Part shown: positions 36,097 to 45,717 of the stretch, piece by piece
How positions within the stretch are numbered: the first letter of the stretch is position 1
Layout: each line of letters starts with the position of its first letter
Origin: RHLJ01 sp963974345
GTDB lineage: Bacteria; Bacteroidota; Rhodothermia; Balneolales; Balneolaceae
NCBI GenBank assembly: GCA_963974345.1
Contig: CAXBBW010000005.1
Coordinates: 62,001 to 126,000, forward strand
Reading direction: 5' to 3'
DNA: 64,000 bases
Position numbers and translations under genes: made by a program
The notes under the pieces: model-generated
Told to the model about the DNA's origin: nothing
The model's database searches: none
The model's input: the letters and a program-made list of their open reading frames with translations, nothing else

Positions 36097-38778
36097 TTAA
36101 TTAATGCTTTCAAGTACAATATCATTCACCTTTTCTAGTGCTTCTGTAAGTTTCGCAGGGTTTTTCCCACCAGCGGTTGCTAAGTTAGGCTGACCGCCTC
36201 CACCTCCACCAACTAATCGACCTAATTGACCAACTAAAGCTCCTGCTTTTAATCCTTTTTCCTTAATCAAATCTTCTGATACAGCAACCATTAGGTATAC
36301 TTTTCCTTCTTCTTCATCCTTTGAACCGAGTACAATAACCGTTTTTTCTGATCTCTTTTGAAGTGCATCATATCCAAGTTGTTTAAGCACATTCATATCA
36401 GCGCCGGGTATTTCTCCCTTTACAAGTGAGATTTCGTTGCTAAGGGTTTCACTAGACGTTAGAAGATCGTCTAATTTTGCTCCCGTATTCTGGAGATTGA
36501 GTTTCTCAAGCTCTTTTTCGAGCGTCTTCTTTTCTTCTTGAAGTTTGTAAATACTAGCCACAAGATCATCAGTTTGACCAAAAGATGATTTTATACTTTG
36601 AATAGTATGTTTCTCTTCTCGAATAAGTTTATCAGCTGCTTTTCCTACCACAGCCTCAATTCTACGAATACCAGCTGCAGCAGAGCTTTCATGAATAAAA
36701 CGGAAATACCCAATTTCACCTGTAGCACCAACATGAGTTCCTCCACATAATTCTACAGAATAGTCCTCATCAAAAGTAATTACTCGAACAAAATCTCCAT
36801 ATTTCTCTCCAAAAAGCATCATTGCTCCTTTTTCACGAGCTTCTTCTATTGGAACATCGCGTTCTTCGGTTAATGGAATATTCTCTTGAATTTTGGCATT
36901 AACCTGAGCTTCTACTTTATCTAGTTGCTCGGGCGTCATTGCCTCATAATGAGAAAAATCGAACCGTAAGTGATGTTCATTTACCAATGAACCTTTCTGA
37001 GCAACATGATCACCTAATACATCTCTTAAAGCTGCATGAGCTATATGAGTGGCTGAATGATGTTTTTGAATTTCTAATCTTCGGTTGATATCAATAGTTG
37101 CGGTCCAGGTCCCTTCAAGATTAGAAGGAAGTTTTTCAGCATAGTGGATAAAGTTGCCTTGCACTTTTTTAACGTCCACAATATTAATAAACTCTTCTCC
37201 ATTTGTGAGTAACCCAGTATCTGCTACCTGACCTCCACTTTCTGCATAAAAGGGTGTTTTCGAAAGTTGAATCGCAAATCGATCTCCTTCTTTCCTATAT
37301 CCAAGAATCAAAGTATCCGTTTCAAAGTCATCATATCCTACAAATTCTGACTTATAATCTGCCCTCGAGCCATCTTGAACAGTAGCCCAAGCTTCATTAG
37401 CATTATGATCCACACCAAATTTCCCAGCAGCTCTAGCTCGATCTTTTTGTTCTTTCATGTTTTTAATGAAGCCTTCAACATCCACTTCAACCCCTTTCTC
37501 ACGAGCCATAAGCTGGGTTAAATCGATCGGGAAGCCATAGGTGTCATGTAGTTTAAAAGCATCTTCACCGGACAGTTTTTTGGTGCCTTTCAGCATTTCA
37601 TTAAAAATATCAATTCCTTGTCCTAATGTTTTGAGAAAGCTCTTTTCTTCTGCACGGACTACATTAGTGATGTATTCTTGTTGAGCCACAACTTCAGGAA
37701 ATACGTCTTTAAACTGGTTGGCTAATACTTCTACTAGTTTGAACATGAACGGCTCTTTAAAGCCTAATCTATCCCAACCGTATCGGATTGCACGACGTTG
37801 AATACGTCGAATTACATAGCCACGACCGTCATTCCCAGGTGAAGCTCCATCTGCAATCGAAAAAACAACCGCACGAATATGATCGGCTATTACTCTGGTA
37901 GCGATATCTTTTTCATTGTCTTTACCATAAACTCTTCCTGCTAATTTAGAAATCTCATCTAATAATGGAGTAAATACGTCTGAGTCGTAATTTGAAGTTT
38001 TGCCTTGTAGAACTGCGCAAACACGTTCAAACCCCATTCCTGTATCAACATGTTGGGCGGGAAGTGTTTTCAAAGCACCGTCTACTTGTCGATTAAACTG
38101 AATAAAAACGAGATTCCAAATCTCCATAACTCGGGGATCGTCCATATTTACGAGCGTGGCACCGTCTCCTTTCTTACGTTCTTCATCAGGTCGAAGGTCA
38201 ATATGTACTTCAGAGCATGGACCACATGGACCTGTATCTCCCATTTCCCAAAAATTATCTTTCTTCCCAAACTTGAGAATATGATCGTGTGCAATGGATG
38301 TCTCGCTTTTCCAAAGTTCTATTGCCTCTTCATCAACTGGTAGTCCATCTTCTTCATCACCACCAAAAACCGTCGCATACAAACGATCAGGATTCATGCC
38401 CCATCGTTCTACCAATAACTCCCAAGCCCATGAAATCGCATCTTTTTTAAAATAATCACCAAAAGACCAGTTTCCGAGCATCTCAAATAATGTGTGGTGA
38501 TAGGTATCGTGCCCTACTTCTTCTAAGTCGTTGTGCTTTCCACTTACACGAATACATTTTTGGGTATCGGCCGCACGAATCCATAATTTACCATCATGAT
38601 TAAGAGCTTTTTCTTCTCCTAAAAAAATTGGCTTAAATTGATTCATCCCTGCATTAGTGAATAAAAGTGTGGGATCGTCTTTTGGTACAACAGGTGCACT
38701 ATCTACGATCGCATGTTCTTTCTCTGCAAAGAATTCCAGAAATTCATTTCTGATTTGGGAAGAAGTCTTATTGGACAT
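36097..38778 (-). CDS. alaS: Alanyl-tRNA synthetase
   Basis: This 893 aa class II synthetase has the usual order. The N-terminal catalytic domain starts IRNEFLEFFAEKEHAIVDSAP and includes FTNAGMNQFKP and GNWSFGDYFK. The editing domain follows with the zinc-binding HHSATHIAHAAL and CGGTHV motifs. The C-terminal DHHA1 domain ends with GGGGGGQPNLATAGG. It charges tRNA-Ala and clears mischarged Ser and Gly. The length matches the family. It shares the strand with pdhA and is divergent from the DUF502 gene at 38896. Confidence 0.97.
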   Translation of the reverse strand: MSNKTSSQIRNEFLEFFAEKEHAIVDSAPVVPKDDPTLLFTNAGMNQFKPIFLGEEKALNHDGKLWIRAADTQKCIRVSGKHNDLEEVGHDTYHHTLFEMLGNWSFGDYFKKDAISWAWELLVERWGMNPDRLYATVFGGDEEDGLPVDEEAIELWKSETSIAHDHILKFGKKDNFWEMGDTGPCGPCSEVHIDLRPDEERKKGDGATLVNMDDPRVMEIWNLVFIQFNRQVDGALKTLPAQHVDTGMGFERVCAVLQGKTSNYDSDVFTPLLDEISKLAGRVYGKDNEKDIATRVIADHIRAVVFSIADGASPGNDGRGYVIRRIQRRAIRYGWDRLGFKEPFMFKLVEVLANQFKDVFPEVVAQQEYITNVVRAEEKSFLKTLGQGIDIFNEMLKGTKKLSGEDAFKLHDTYGFPIDLTQLMAREKGVEVDVEGFIKNMKEQKDRARAAGKFGVDHNANEAWATVQDGSRADYKSEFVGYDDFETDTLILGYRKEGDRFAIQLSKTPFYAESGGQVADTGLLTNGEEFINIVDVKKVQGNFIHYAEKLPSNLEGTWTATIDINRRLEIQKHHSATHIAHAALRDVLGDHVAQKGSLVNEHHLRFDFSHYEAMTPEQLDKVEAQVNAKIQENIPLTEERDVPIEEAREKGAMMLFGEKYGDFVRVITFDEDYSVELCGGTHVGATGEIGYFRFIHESSAAAGIRRIEAVVGKAADKLIREEKHTIQSIKSSFGQTDDLVASIYKLQEEKKTLEKELEKLNLQNTGAKLDDLLTSSETLSNEISLVKGEIPGADMNVLKQLGYDALQKRSEKTVIVLGSKDEEEGKVYLMVAVSEDLIKEKGLKAGALVGQLGRLVGGGGGGQPNLATAGGKNPAKLTEALEKVNDIVLESIN

Positions 38779-38895
38779 TAATTTGTGCTGTAGAAATTTT
38801 GAATTTTAGGGTTGGGAAGATAGAAAATTTCTTACTCTTACTCATGGAACTAATTGTATTAGCTAAAGGTACCAAGTAATAACAAACAAAGAGCA

Positions 38896-39471
38896 ATGAA
38901 AACGATACTAAATTATTTTTTACGTGGGATGTTAATTGTATTCCCATTGGGTACAACCATCTATTTGGTTAGTATAACTATCAATTGGGTGAATTCAATT
39001 TTCAACAATTTATTTTTTGGTTGGTTTGATTGGAATATCCCAGGATTAGGTATTCTTTCAGGTTTTGTAATTATTTCGGTAATTGGGTACTTTTTTACGA
39101 GAGCATTTACTAAACCTATTGTCAGCCTTTTTGAAAATCTTTTTTCAAGAACACCCCTTGTTAGTATTATTTATACCTCCTTAAAAGATTTAACAGAGGC
39201 TTTTGTTGGAGATAAAAAGAAATTCACAGAACCAGTTAAAATCCAATTCGGAGAAATGGGAATGACCCGCTTTGGTTTTATCACTCAAAAATCACTATTA
39301 AATTTAGGGATTGAAGATCAAGTTGCTGTGTATTGTCCACATTCTTATAACTTTTCCGGCAACCTCTACATAGTTCCAAAAGAAAGTGTAACCCTAATAA
39401 AAATCGATCCAGCTGATTTTATGCGGTTCATAGTTTCGGGTGGAGTTACAGGTTTTGGGAAAAAAGCCTAG
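38896..39471 (+). CDS. DUF502 family membrane protein
   Basis: This 191 aa protein has two N-terminal hydrophobic helices (about 8-30 and 48-72) with PLGTTIYLV between them, then TPLVSIIYTSLKDLTEAF, a signature of DUF502 proteins, and a soluble C-terminal half rich in beta strands. The biochemical function of the family is unknown; a role in membrane transport or stress is sometimes inferred. It is divergent from alaS with a 117-base gap. Its stop overlaps the stop of the convergent reductase gene by 4 bases, so there is no room for a terminator. Confidence 0.85.
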   Translation: MKTILNYFLRGMLIVFPLGTTIYLVSITINWVNSIFNNLFFGWFDWNIPGLGILSGFVIISVIGYFFTRAFTKPIVSLFENLFSRTPLVSIIYTSLKDLTEAFVGDKKKFTEPVKIQFGEMGMTRFGFITQKSLLNLGIEDQVAVYCPHSYNFSGNLYIVPKESVTLIKIDPADFMRFIVSGGVTGFGKKA

Positions 39472-40391
39472 TAAACTTCTTCGAAAGTTCTGCCAGATGG
39501 TTTAATCAAAGTTTTCGATTCTTCCCAAGTCCATTCTTTAGGGTCTTTGTCTTCAAGTCCCCCTCTTAGTAACAAGTAATCCATATGACCATTTTTGGCA
39601 AGATTATGATATATCCCTGTTTCCATTCCTTTCATTCCGCATAAATAAATGAGTGTATTCTCTTTAGATAAAATAGGATCAAGAATTTTGGATTGATCTT
39701 CAATAGCAGTTTGAACATAAAATTTACTTCCATCTTCCCGACGATCTTCTCGAGAAATCATTTTTATATAATGAAAGTTGTTGTTGTTTTCAGCCATCTC
39801 ATTAAAAAATTTAGGGTAAAGTACATCCGTTCTATAAGGGCAACCAAAAACGAGAGCTACATCTCCTTTAAAGCCTGATTCAAACAATTCAATAATCATA
39901 CCTCTGAACGGAGCTATTCCAGTTCCCGTTGCAAAAAATACATAGTTAAAATCATCTGCATTTTCAGGTAATAGATAACGACGACCACTTGGACCAGTAA
40001 CATTTACTATATCGCCTGGTTTTAAATTACAAATATAGTTCGAGCAGACTCCCATATAAAAAGTACCATCTACCTCGTCCATTGCTCTTTTTACCGTTGT
40101 AGAAACAAGGTGTTTTTCACCATTTTCTCCTTTTGAAGGAGATGAAACCGAGTATAATCTTAGCTTATGTGGACGTCCTTTCTCGTTTTCTCCAGGAGGC
40201 AGTACTCCTATTGATTGACCAACTCTAAATTTACCAACTAAATCTGTTCCTGAAATATCAAAGGTAATATGGCGAACAATATTTGGACTGCCTTCAGCTG
40301 TACACACATAATTCTCTACAATGGTTGCTTCAGCAGGAGCTTTTGGTGAATAAATATTAAGTTCAACTTCTGGTAAAATTATTTCAGGCAT
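39468..40391 (-). CDS. Plant-type ferredoxin-NADP reductase
   Basis: This 307 aa protein has the FAD-binding RLYSVSS motif (78-84), the second FAD stretch GVCSNYICNLKPGD, and the NADP-binding motif GTGIAPFRGM near 166. It keeps the C-terminal end ...TFEEVY with a terminal Tyr, the residue that stacks on the flavin in plant-type FNRs. It most likely moves electrons between ferredoxin or flavodoxin and NADP(H). The sequence resembles the PetH type rather than thioredoxin-like bacterial FNRs. A gene for the ferredoxin partner is not in the window. Confidence 0.9.
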   Translation of the reverse strand: MPEIILPEVELNIYSPKAPAEATIVENYVCTAEGSPNIVRHITFDISGTDLVGKFRVGQSIGVLPPGENEKGRPHKLRLYSVSSPSKGENGEKHLVSTTVKRAMDEVDGTFYMGVCSNYICNLKPGDIVNVTGPSGRRYLLPENADDFNYVFFATGTGIAPFRGMIIELFESGFKGDVALVFGCPYRTDVLYPKFFNEMAENNNNFHYIKMISREDRREDGSKFYVQTAIEDQSKILDPILSKENTLIYLCGMKGMETGIYHNLAKNGHMDYLLLRGGLEDKDPKEWTWEESKTLIKPSGRTFEEVY

Positions 40392-40424
40392 TTATTTAGG
40401 TAATTGAGTGTTACGAGAGTTCAA

Positions 40425-40456
40425 TAAAAAATCCCAATCATACTAATGATTGGGAT
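40425..40456 (-). terminator. Intrinsic terminator of the small outer-membrane protein gene
   Basis: On the minus strand a 10-base stem (ATCCCAATCA / TGATTGGGAT), 6-base loop and T-rich tail lie just after the gene at 40484 and before the reductase gene, so the two are transcribed separately. Confidence 0.85.
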
Positions 40457-40483
40457 ACCTAAAATAAGTAGTCTAGAGTTGGT

Positions 40484-41050
40484 TTAGAAATAAAATGTTA
40501 GACCACCTGTAATAGCGTTCCCACTATACTCTTTTTCACCAAAATCATCATTGTTACCATCTAAAAAGAGATATCTATAATCTATATTAAGTGCTGCACT
40601 TTCATTTAAAGGAAGATCTAAGCCAAAACCTAAGTGATAACCTAAATTTACTTCAGCGTCTTCACCGCTTGTAAATGCACCATCATAATCGTAGAAACTA
40701 TAATAGGCTCCTAAACCTGCAATACCATAGGGCTGAAAATTAGGGGCAATTGGCACGAATAAAAGTAACGAAGAAGTTAAAGGAATTTGCTTCACTTTAA
40801 TTTCACCACCCGTAACATTATAAGATTGTTCTCCCCGATATTCGGCTGCCAATTCTAATCCAATAATGTCACCTCTAAACCTTGTTTGAGCTCCGATAAA
40901 CATTGTTCCATCTGTCGCATCTGGAGCTTTATAGTATCCAATACGAGGACCAATTCCAGATTTATCCTTCAGTAAAAAATCTTGTGCTGCAACATTTGTT
41001 GCAAATACAGATAGTATTATAAACGTAAAAATTTTAATTAGTCTTTTCAT
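40484..41050 (-). CDS. Small outer-membrane beta-barrel protein
   Basis: This 188 aa protein has a signal peptide (LIKIFTFIILSVFATNVAAQ, about 1-23). Alternating strands follow, with glycine and aromatic residues (GIGPRIGYYKAP, GLELAAEYRGE, LGYHLGFGLDLPL), and the chain ends on an aromatic (GGLTFYF), the usual terminal strand signal of outer-membrane barrels. Its size suits an eight-stranded OmpX/OmpA-barrel-type protein. No enzyme motif is visible. Function is unknown. It is preceded on the same strand by the repeat-containing membrane protein gene and followed by a clear terminator. Confidence 0.78.
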   Translation of the reverse strand: MKRLIKIFTFIILSVFATNVAAQDFLLKDKSGIGPRIGYYKAPDATDGTMFIGAQTRFRGDIIGLELAAEYRGEQSYNVTGGEIKVKQIPLTSSLLLFVPIAPNFQPYGIAGLGAYYSFYDYDGAFTSGEDAEVNLGYHLGFGLDLPLNESAALNIDYRYLFLDGNNDDFGEKEYSGNAITGGLTFYF

Positions 41051-41118
41051 TCTATTGAGTTTTATTAGTTTTCAACCAATTAAACAGAATAAAATCTAGT
41101 TTGTTCCAATAAGTAATA

Positions 41119-41817
41119 TTATTGATTACTAATTCGATATCTAACCAATTCATCTACAGTAGGTCTCTCTCCTCTTTCTTCGATCAATCTTTCAGCGAGT
41201 CTGTCAGAAACATCAATACTTCTCATTCTCATTAGATTTTCTTTGGTCAACTCATCTATTGTGTATCCAAGATCCATCATTCTACTTGTGAAATTGGCTG
41301 TAACGCCATTTCTACGTGTTTCTATTAATTCTTCGATACTAAGCTCATAACCAAGTTCTTTCATCATGCTTGCATAGGTTGCGCTAACATCGGCATCTTG
41401 TAATTCCACTAGTTGATCTAGGGTAACACTCGTATATCCAGCATCACGAATTCTTTGAGTTTCAGTTGCTGTAACTCCTTCATTTCTTAAATCAGATAAC
41501 TCCTCATTCGTCAGTACTCCATACCCCATTTCCTCCATCATTGCCCCCATATCCGCTAAAAGCTGAGGACTATAATTATTAAAAGATTGAACAACTTCTG
41601 AAATGGGATTATCAAAATCAGCAAAAAAACTACTTACTCTATTCCCAGCATAAAATAAAAGAGTAACAATAAAGGCTATTACAAGGATATAATTTGCTGT
41701 TTTTGGTCCACTAGAATTAGTGTTTGAAGAGATTCCTACATCAGAGTCTGTAGTATCATTTTCGAGGTCTTTTAAATCATTTTTAAGATTTCTGAATTTG
41801 GAGCTCATAGTATGCAT
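41119..41817 (-). CDS. Membrane protein with GVT/GY helical repeats
   Basis: This 232 aa protein has a cytoplasmic N-terminus of about 38 residues (an ATG three codons in is an alternative start), one transmembrane helix (about 39-60, NYILVIAFIVTLLFYAGN), then about four repeats of roughly 27 residues. The pattern is L-x-x-L-R-x-x-G-V-T-A-x-F-x-x-x-M-x-x-L-G-Y (e.g. ETRRNGVTANFTSRMMDLGY). Similar repeats occur in extracytoplasmic parts of BlaR1/M56-like and anti-sigma proteins. No peptidase motif is present here. I infer an envelope sensor or binding protein. It sits beside a lone receiver-domain gene. Confidence 0.7.
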   Translation of the reverse strand: MHTMSSKFRNLKNDLKDLENDTTDSDVGISSNTNSSGPKTANYILVIAFIVTLLFYAGNRVSSFFADFDNPISEVVQSFNNYSPQLLADMGAMMEEMGYGVLTNEELSDLRNEGVTATETQRIRDAGYTSVTLDQLVELQDADVSATYASMMKELGYELSIEELIETRRNGVTANFTSRMMDLGYTIDELTKENLMRMRSIDVSDRLAERLIEERGERPTVDELVRYRISNQ

Positions 41818-41877
41818 TTAATTTTGCGGTTTCGGTACGCATTTCTTGTTCTAAAGATGCATAAAAAGAAGCTTTTT

Positions 41878-42252
41878 TTAAACTAATTCAAATGATTTAT
41901 TGAGATCTGCGATTGTGAATGGCTTTGTGATCAAATCTGTAAACTTAGTAGCTTTTGCTCTTTCATAGTTTGCTTTATCTGAGTTACCGGTTAAATAGAT
42001 TACAGATGTAGAAATTTTTTCTTTTATAGCTGAAACAGCTTCAATTCCATCCATCTCTCCTTTAAGCCTAATATCCATTAATATTAATGTCGGATTATGT
42101 TCAGTTGCTAATTTAATAGCTTCTTCTCCAGAGGTTGCTTTTCCAATTACCGTATGGCCTAATTCATTAACCATAGTTTCAATTACTAACGAGATTATTA
42201 AGTCATCTTCAACTATTAATACCCTTTTCCTCTTTCCTAACAATTCAGTCAA
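41878..42252 (-). CDS. Single-domain response regulator (CheY-like)
   Basis: This 124 aa protein is only a receiver domain. The acidic pocket is E15-D16-D17, the phospho-acceptor is D60 (ILMDIRL), the Thr is T88 (IYLTGNSD), and the Lys is K110 (ITKPF). It has no DNA-binding output, so it must act through a partner protein. No kinase gene is adjacent. It could connect to motility or stress signalling; the proximity to the motor genes is about 9 kb, which does not prove a link. Confidence 0.9.
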   Translation of the reverse strand: MTELLGKRKRVLIVEDDLIISLVIETMVNELGHTVIGKATSGEEAIKLATEHNPTLILMDIRLKGEMDGIEAVSAIKEKISTSVIYLTGNSDKANYERAKATKFTDLITKPFTIADLNKSFELV

Positions 42253-42357
42253 TTTTTCCTTCTGATTTTACTAATTATGGTGTTTCGTTCTTTTTAAGTA
42301 AGGAGAACTCACCCTTTAAATCGTTACGATTCTCTTGAATTCTTTCTTTATTTAACA

Positions 42358-43209
42358 CTATTGAGATGAATTAATTGGTTCCACAGAAAGTAATAACCCA
42401 TCAATCACGTCAACATTTGCATACCAACCCTCAAAAGTTTCATCTTTATATGAGATAGGAACCTTCCAAGTTTTTCTTAATTCAAGAACTTGCTCATTTA
42501 TAAATGGCATATATTCAAATTCAGGAATTTCATTTAAATGTTCTTCTTCAACTATAAAAACTAACTTTTCTCCAATTAGAGGTTCCATATTAATTTCCCA
42601 TCCAATCATTATTTTCTGAGCATCGATATATCCAATATTTATCAATCCTGGGCTTTCAAACTTTGGGTACCAATTTCCTAAAATTCTATTAACTCCAATT
42701 GAGTCTACTACAACCGTAATTTCGGAGTTTCTTACTTCAGTAGCTTCAAACTTTTGTACATCAAAAGTGAATTTATATTCTAAAGGAACACTATTCTCAT
42801 CCTGCCCTTCACAAATCGTACAACCATATAGTGGTATAATCTCAGTTACTTCAAGAGCAGTTGTATCTGTTACATTTGTATACTCTGCATTTCTTAAAAG
42901 AGACCGTTTAACAATATCCAATAATGAATCTGAATATACTAATTCTGAACGAACAACATCACGCGTTAAGCAAGGGTTTTCATCATTAGGGAATAAAACT
43001 CGGCTAAACCCTGTAAACCCAAATTCATTTAATGGTGAGCAAATATATCCTTCATTTTCTTCTATGTACTTTTGATTTAATAGGACTAACTCTTCTAGCG
43101 GAAGAGATTCTATTTTAGTTGGGTATTCAGGAAAATCTGCCACCTCTAGCACATCGCAAGACATTGCAATACATAGAGTTAGTATAATAGCAAAGAAGAA
43201 TAGCCTCAA
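42358..43209 (-). CDS. Lipoprotein of unknown function
   Basis: This 283 aa protein has a lipoprotein signal peptide: hydrophobic FFFAIILTLCIAMSC with Cys18 as the acceptor. The mature part is acidic (pE/D-rich), contains five further Cys including a CTIC pair (GCTICEGQD), and shows no domain I recognise. The final third (LRKTWKVPISYKDETFEGW) looks beta-rich. It lies upstream of the lone receiver gene with a gap of about 105 bases and is divergent from the FAD enzyme gene at 43365. No function is assigned. Confidence 0.75.
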   Translation of the reverse strand: MRLFFFAIILTLCIAMSCDVLEVADFPEYPTKIESLPLEELVLLNQKYIEENEGYICSPLNEFGFTGFSRVLFPNDENPCLTRDVVRSELVYSDSLLDIVKRSLLRNAEYTNVTDTTALEVTEIIPLYGCTICEGQDENSVPLEYKFTFDVQKFEATEVRNSEITVVVDSIGVNRILGNWYPKFESPGLINIGYIDAQKIMIGWEINMEPLIGEKLVFIVEEEHLNEIPEFEYMPFINEQVLELRKTWKVPISYKDETFEGWYANVDVIDGLLLSVEPINSSQ

Positions 43210-43364
43210 ATTTTGGATATCTTAATTTCTAGTCTGTAAAAGATACGGATTATAATAGATTTGCTTTGTTAATTACCACTCATATTCATTAATATATTTT
43301 CATATTGTTATTAGAAAATGCAAGTTCATTTTCCATTTAAGTTAGCACTAGACAAAAACGGATA

Positions 43365-44522
43365 TTGAAAAGTTCAACTAAAAAAATTTCAGTTATTGGC
43401 GCAGGGATATCAGGACTTTCCTGTGCGTACATTTTAAAGAAACTGGGGTTTGAGGTAACCATCTATTCAAAGGATAACCCATTAAACGAAGTCATTTCTC
43501 CAACCCATTTAAGTCTATTTCCTGCAGCTTCTATTATACCTCATACGGTTTCTCATCAAAATATAAATTCTATTTTTCAACACAGTATTTCTTGTTTTGA
43601 TAAACTCTATTTCGCCCAGTTCCCAGGTTTAGTAATCCACAAGCATTTTGAATTATTTGCTGAATCAATGGAACCACCTTCATACATAGATCATATGAAA
43701 GGTTTTTGCAAGCTTAATGATTCAGAATTAAGTAAAGCTCCTAACCACCCTGAAATTACTATTTCAAAAGGTTGGGGGTTCGAGTGTTACTTTGCAGATT
43801 GGAGTATCTACTTCCCTGCTCTTATCAAAGTAATAGAAAAAGAAGATATTACAATAGTTCTAAAGGAAATTAATTCAACAGATTTAGAAGCCCTTGAATC
43901 TGATATAATTATAAACTGTGCAGAAATTGGGGGACCTTTAATTGCAGGTTTAAAGCCAAATCCAATTTTGTATAGAGGTCATACGATCCATGTTAAAGAT
44001 GCACCTTTATTTTTTGATGAAAATGGACATGTAGTTTCCTACAATTTTACCCCCTTTAAAAGTTTCTATAAATCAGAAAATGGTAACCCACAGGATTTAT
44101 ATTGTTATCCTAGGAGTGATGGTTGGATTCTAGGAGGTAGCCGACAAATTGGAACTTTATCACCTAAAGGTGAATGGATTGGTGAAGAAGTGATTGAACC
44201 TTCTGAAGTACTCAACGGAATTGTATTTCCTGAACAAATTCTGTCGCTTCAAAAAGCAATATTAAAGAATTCTTTTGGTCTCGATCTCGATTCCTATAAA
44301 AATAGAACAGCTAAAGCAGGATATCGTTATATGGGAAATAAAAAATCTGGACTAAGGTTAGAATCTGAAGAAAAGTATGGTAAACTTTTAGTTCATAACT
44401 ATGGTCATGGAGGAGCAGGAGTAACATTAAGTTGGGGATGCGCTATTGAAGTAGCTTCTAATATAATTAAAAATCTAAATGGTAAGGAATTAGATATAGA
44501 AGAGGTTTTAAATTGTATATAA
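43365..44522 (+). CDS. FAD-dependent oxidoreductase, D-amino-acid oxidase family
   Basis: The TTG at 43365 is the start that gives the FAD-binding Rossmann motif at residues 8-24 (ISVIGAGISGLSCAYIL). The 385 aa protein has a middle substrate domain with GWGFECYFADWSIYFPALIK, a second nucleotide-binding signature DIIINCAEIGGPL, and a C-terminal GHGGAGVTLSWGCAIEVAS, the usual family end. This matches D-amino-acid oxidase or D-aspartate oxidase relatives (DAO, Pfam family). Substrate cannot be fixed from sequence. It is convergent with the MerC-like gene; only three bases separate the stops. Confidence 0.87.
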   Translation: MKSSTKKISVIGAGISGLSCAYILKKLGFEVTIYSKDNPLNEVISPTHLSLFPAASIIPHTVSHQNINSIFQHSISCFDKLYFAQFPGLVIHKHFELFAESMEPPSYIDHMKGFCKLNDSELSKAPNHPEITISKGWGFECYFADWSIYFPALIKVIEKEDITIVLKEINSTDLEALESDIIINCAEIGGPLIAGLKPNPILYRGHTIHVKDAPLFFDENGHVVSYNFTPFKSFYKSENGNPQDLYCYPRSDGWILGGSRQIGTLSPKGEWIGEEVIEPSEVLNGIVFPEQILSLQKAILKNSFGLDLDSYKNRTAKAGYRYMGNKKSGLRLESEEKYGKLLVHNYGHGGAGVTLSWGCAIEVASNIIKNLNGKELDIEEVLNCI

Positions 44523-44525
44523 AAC

Positions 44526-44927
44526 CTAGGAAGCAGAAGGTCTTTTGAATTTATAATTTAACCAATGCCCTCTAATTAGTAATAAACTACCTACTAATGT
44601 AACCCCTGCTTCCCCATATTCGCCTAAGGTCTCATTAAAAAACCAAGCCAAGAAAATCACTAACACTCCCCCAATTAGAAATAAAGTTATCCTAAGAGAT
44701 TCATGTCTCTTTCTAAGTGAAAGAATTACTGTGGGTGCAATGGCAAGAAAAAAGAATAAATGAGTGTAACCATGTAGTTCTTCGAAAGCAGGCCATAGAG
44801 GAATTAGAGAAACAATAACTGGTACAAGTAAACAATGAATAGCACAAATCCCAGATAATCCTATTCCAACTCGATCCCAAAAGCCCGGTTTTTCTGTATT
44901 TTGGTTACTTAATTTAGTTTCAGCCAT
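44526..44927 (-). CDS. MerC-domain membrane protein
   Basis: This 133 aa protein has four hydrophobic helices and the MerC pattern GLSGICAIHCLLVP near the N-terminus, with Cys33 and Cys37 as likely metal ligands. MerC proteins were described as mercury transporters of mer operons, but no merA, merP or merR is adjacent and many Bacteroidota carry a lone MerC-domain protein of unknown role. The basic start of the protein and four helices suit an inner-membrane protein. Function is left open. Confidence 0.85.
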   Translation of the reverse strand: MAETKLSNQNTEKPGFWDRVGIGLSGICAIHCLLVPVIVSLIPLWPAFEELHGYTHLFFFLAIAPTVILSLRKRHESLRITLFLIGGVLVIFLAWFFNETLGEYGEAGVTLVGSLLLIRGHWLNYKFKRPSAS

Positions 44928-44993
44928 AGAATTTAATGATAGGCGTATTGTAGATTGAGATCAATATAAAAGATATTAATTTGCGAACTCTTA

Positions 44994-45707
44994 CTAATCG
45001 ATTGAGGAATTTAACTCCTTATTAAACTCTCTCCAGTTTGGCATAAAATCATCCATCAAATTGTAAAAACGCTTATTGTGTAGACGTTCTAAAAGGTGAA
45101 CCATTTCATGCACTACCACCATTTCTAAACAACCCCATGGTTTTTTTGCAAGCTCAAGACTCAACCAAATTCGGCCAACTCTAATATTACAAGTCCCCCA
45201 CCGAGTTTTCATTCTCTTAATTCTGAACTCGTTTACCTTAACCCCCATCTTGGAATCATACTTTTTAATCAAGTTAGGAATTAAAATTTCTAATTGATCT
45301 CTATACCAATTCTCTAATAATTTCTTTCGTTTCATTAGGGTTGATTCTCCTCTAATATTTATAATTAGTGAATCACCAATAAGCCTAGCATTAGATTTAT
45401 TTACTCCCTCATTTACCTCAAGCTTATACTCTTCTCCACCAAATAAAATAAGTTCTCCATTTATATACTGTAATTCCTGAATTGGCTTTTTTTTTACAGA
45501 CTTAACTCTTTGCTTTCGAACCCAATCGATTTTAGAGTGAATAAATTGCTCCAAATGAAAATCTGAAATCCTTATTGGACAAGAAACCCGTACTTTACCT
45601 GTTGTACGATGTACTCGTACATATAAATTCTTAATCCTCTTTCTGGAAATTTCAAAAGGAATCCCTGAAATGTTTATCTCATAAATCTCTTCTTTTCTTC
45701 TGAACAT
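44994..45707 (-). CDS. YgjP/DUF45-type zinc metallopeptidase
   Basis: This 237 aa protein has the family signature KTRWGTCN (167-174) and the zinc motif H200-E-x-x-H204 with a third ligand at H210 (VVHEMVHLLERLHNKRF). The N-terminal half is beta-rich with a basic linker. YgjP relatives are predicted M48-like peptidases of the cytoplasm and are widespread; no substrate is known. The start ATG 45707 is supported by the N-terminal MFRRKEEIYEI. It is divergent from the frameshifted hydrolase, with a 16-base inverted repeat in the shared upstream region. Confidence 0.88.
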   Translation of the reverse strand: MFRRKEEIYEINISGIPFEISRKRIKNLYVRVHRTTGKVRVSCPIRISDFHLEQFIHSKIDWVRKQRVKSVKKKPIQELQYINGELILFGGEEYKLEVNEGVNKSNARLIGDSLIINIRGESTLMKRKKLLENWYRDQLEILIPNLIKKYDSKMGVKVNEFRIKRMKTRWGTCNIRVGRIWLSLELAKKPWGCLEMVVVHEMVHLLERLHNKRFYNLMDDFMPNWREFNKELNSSID

Positions 45708-45717
45708 GGCATACTAT

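Noticed and set aside
44526..44927. A mercury-resistance operon.
   Set aside because: Only a lone MerC-domain protein is present, without merA, merP or merR.
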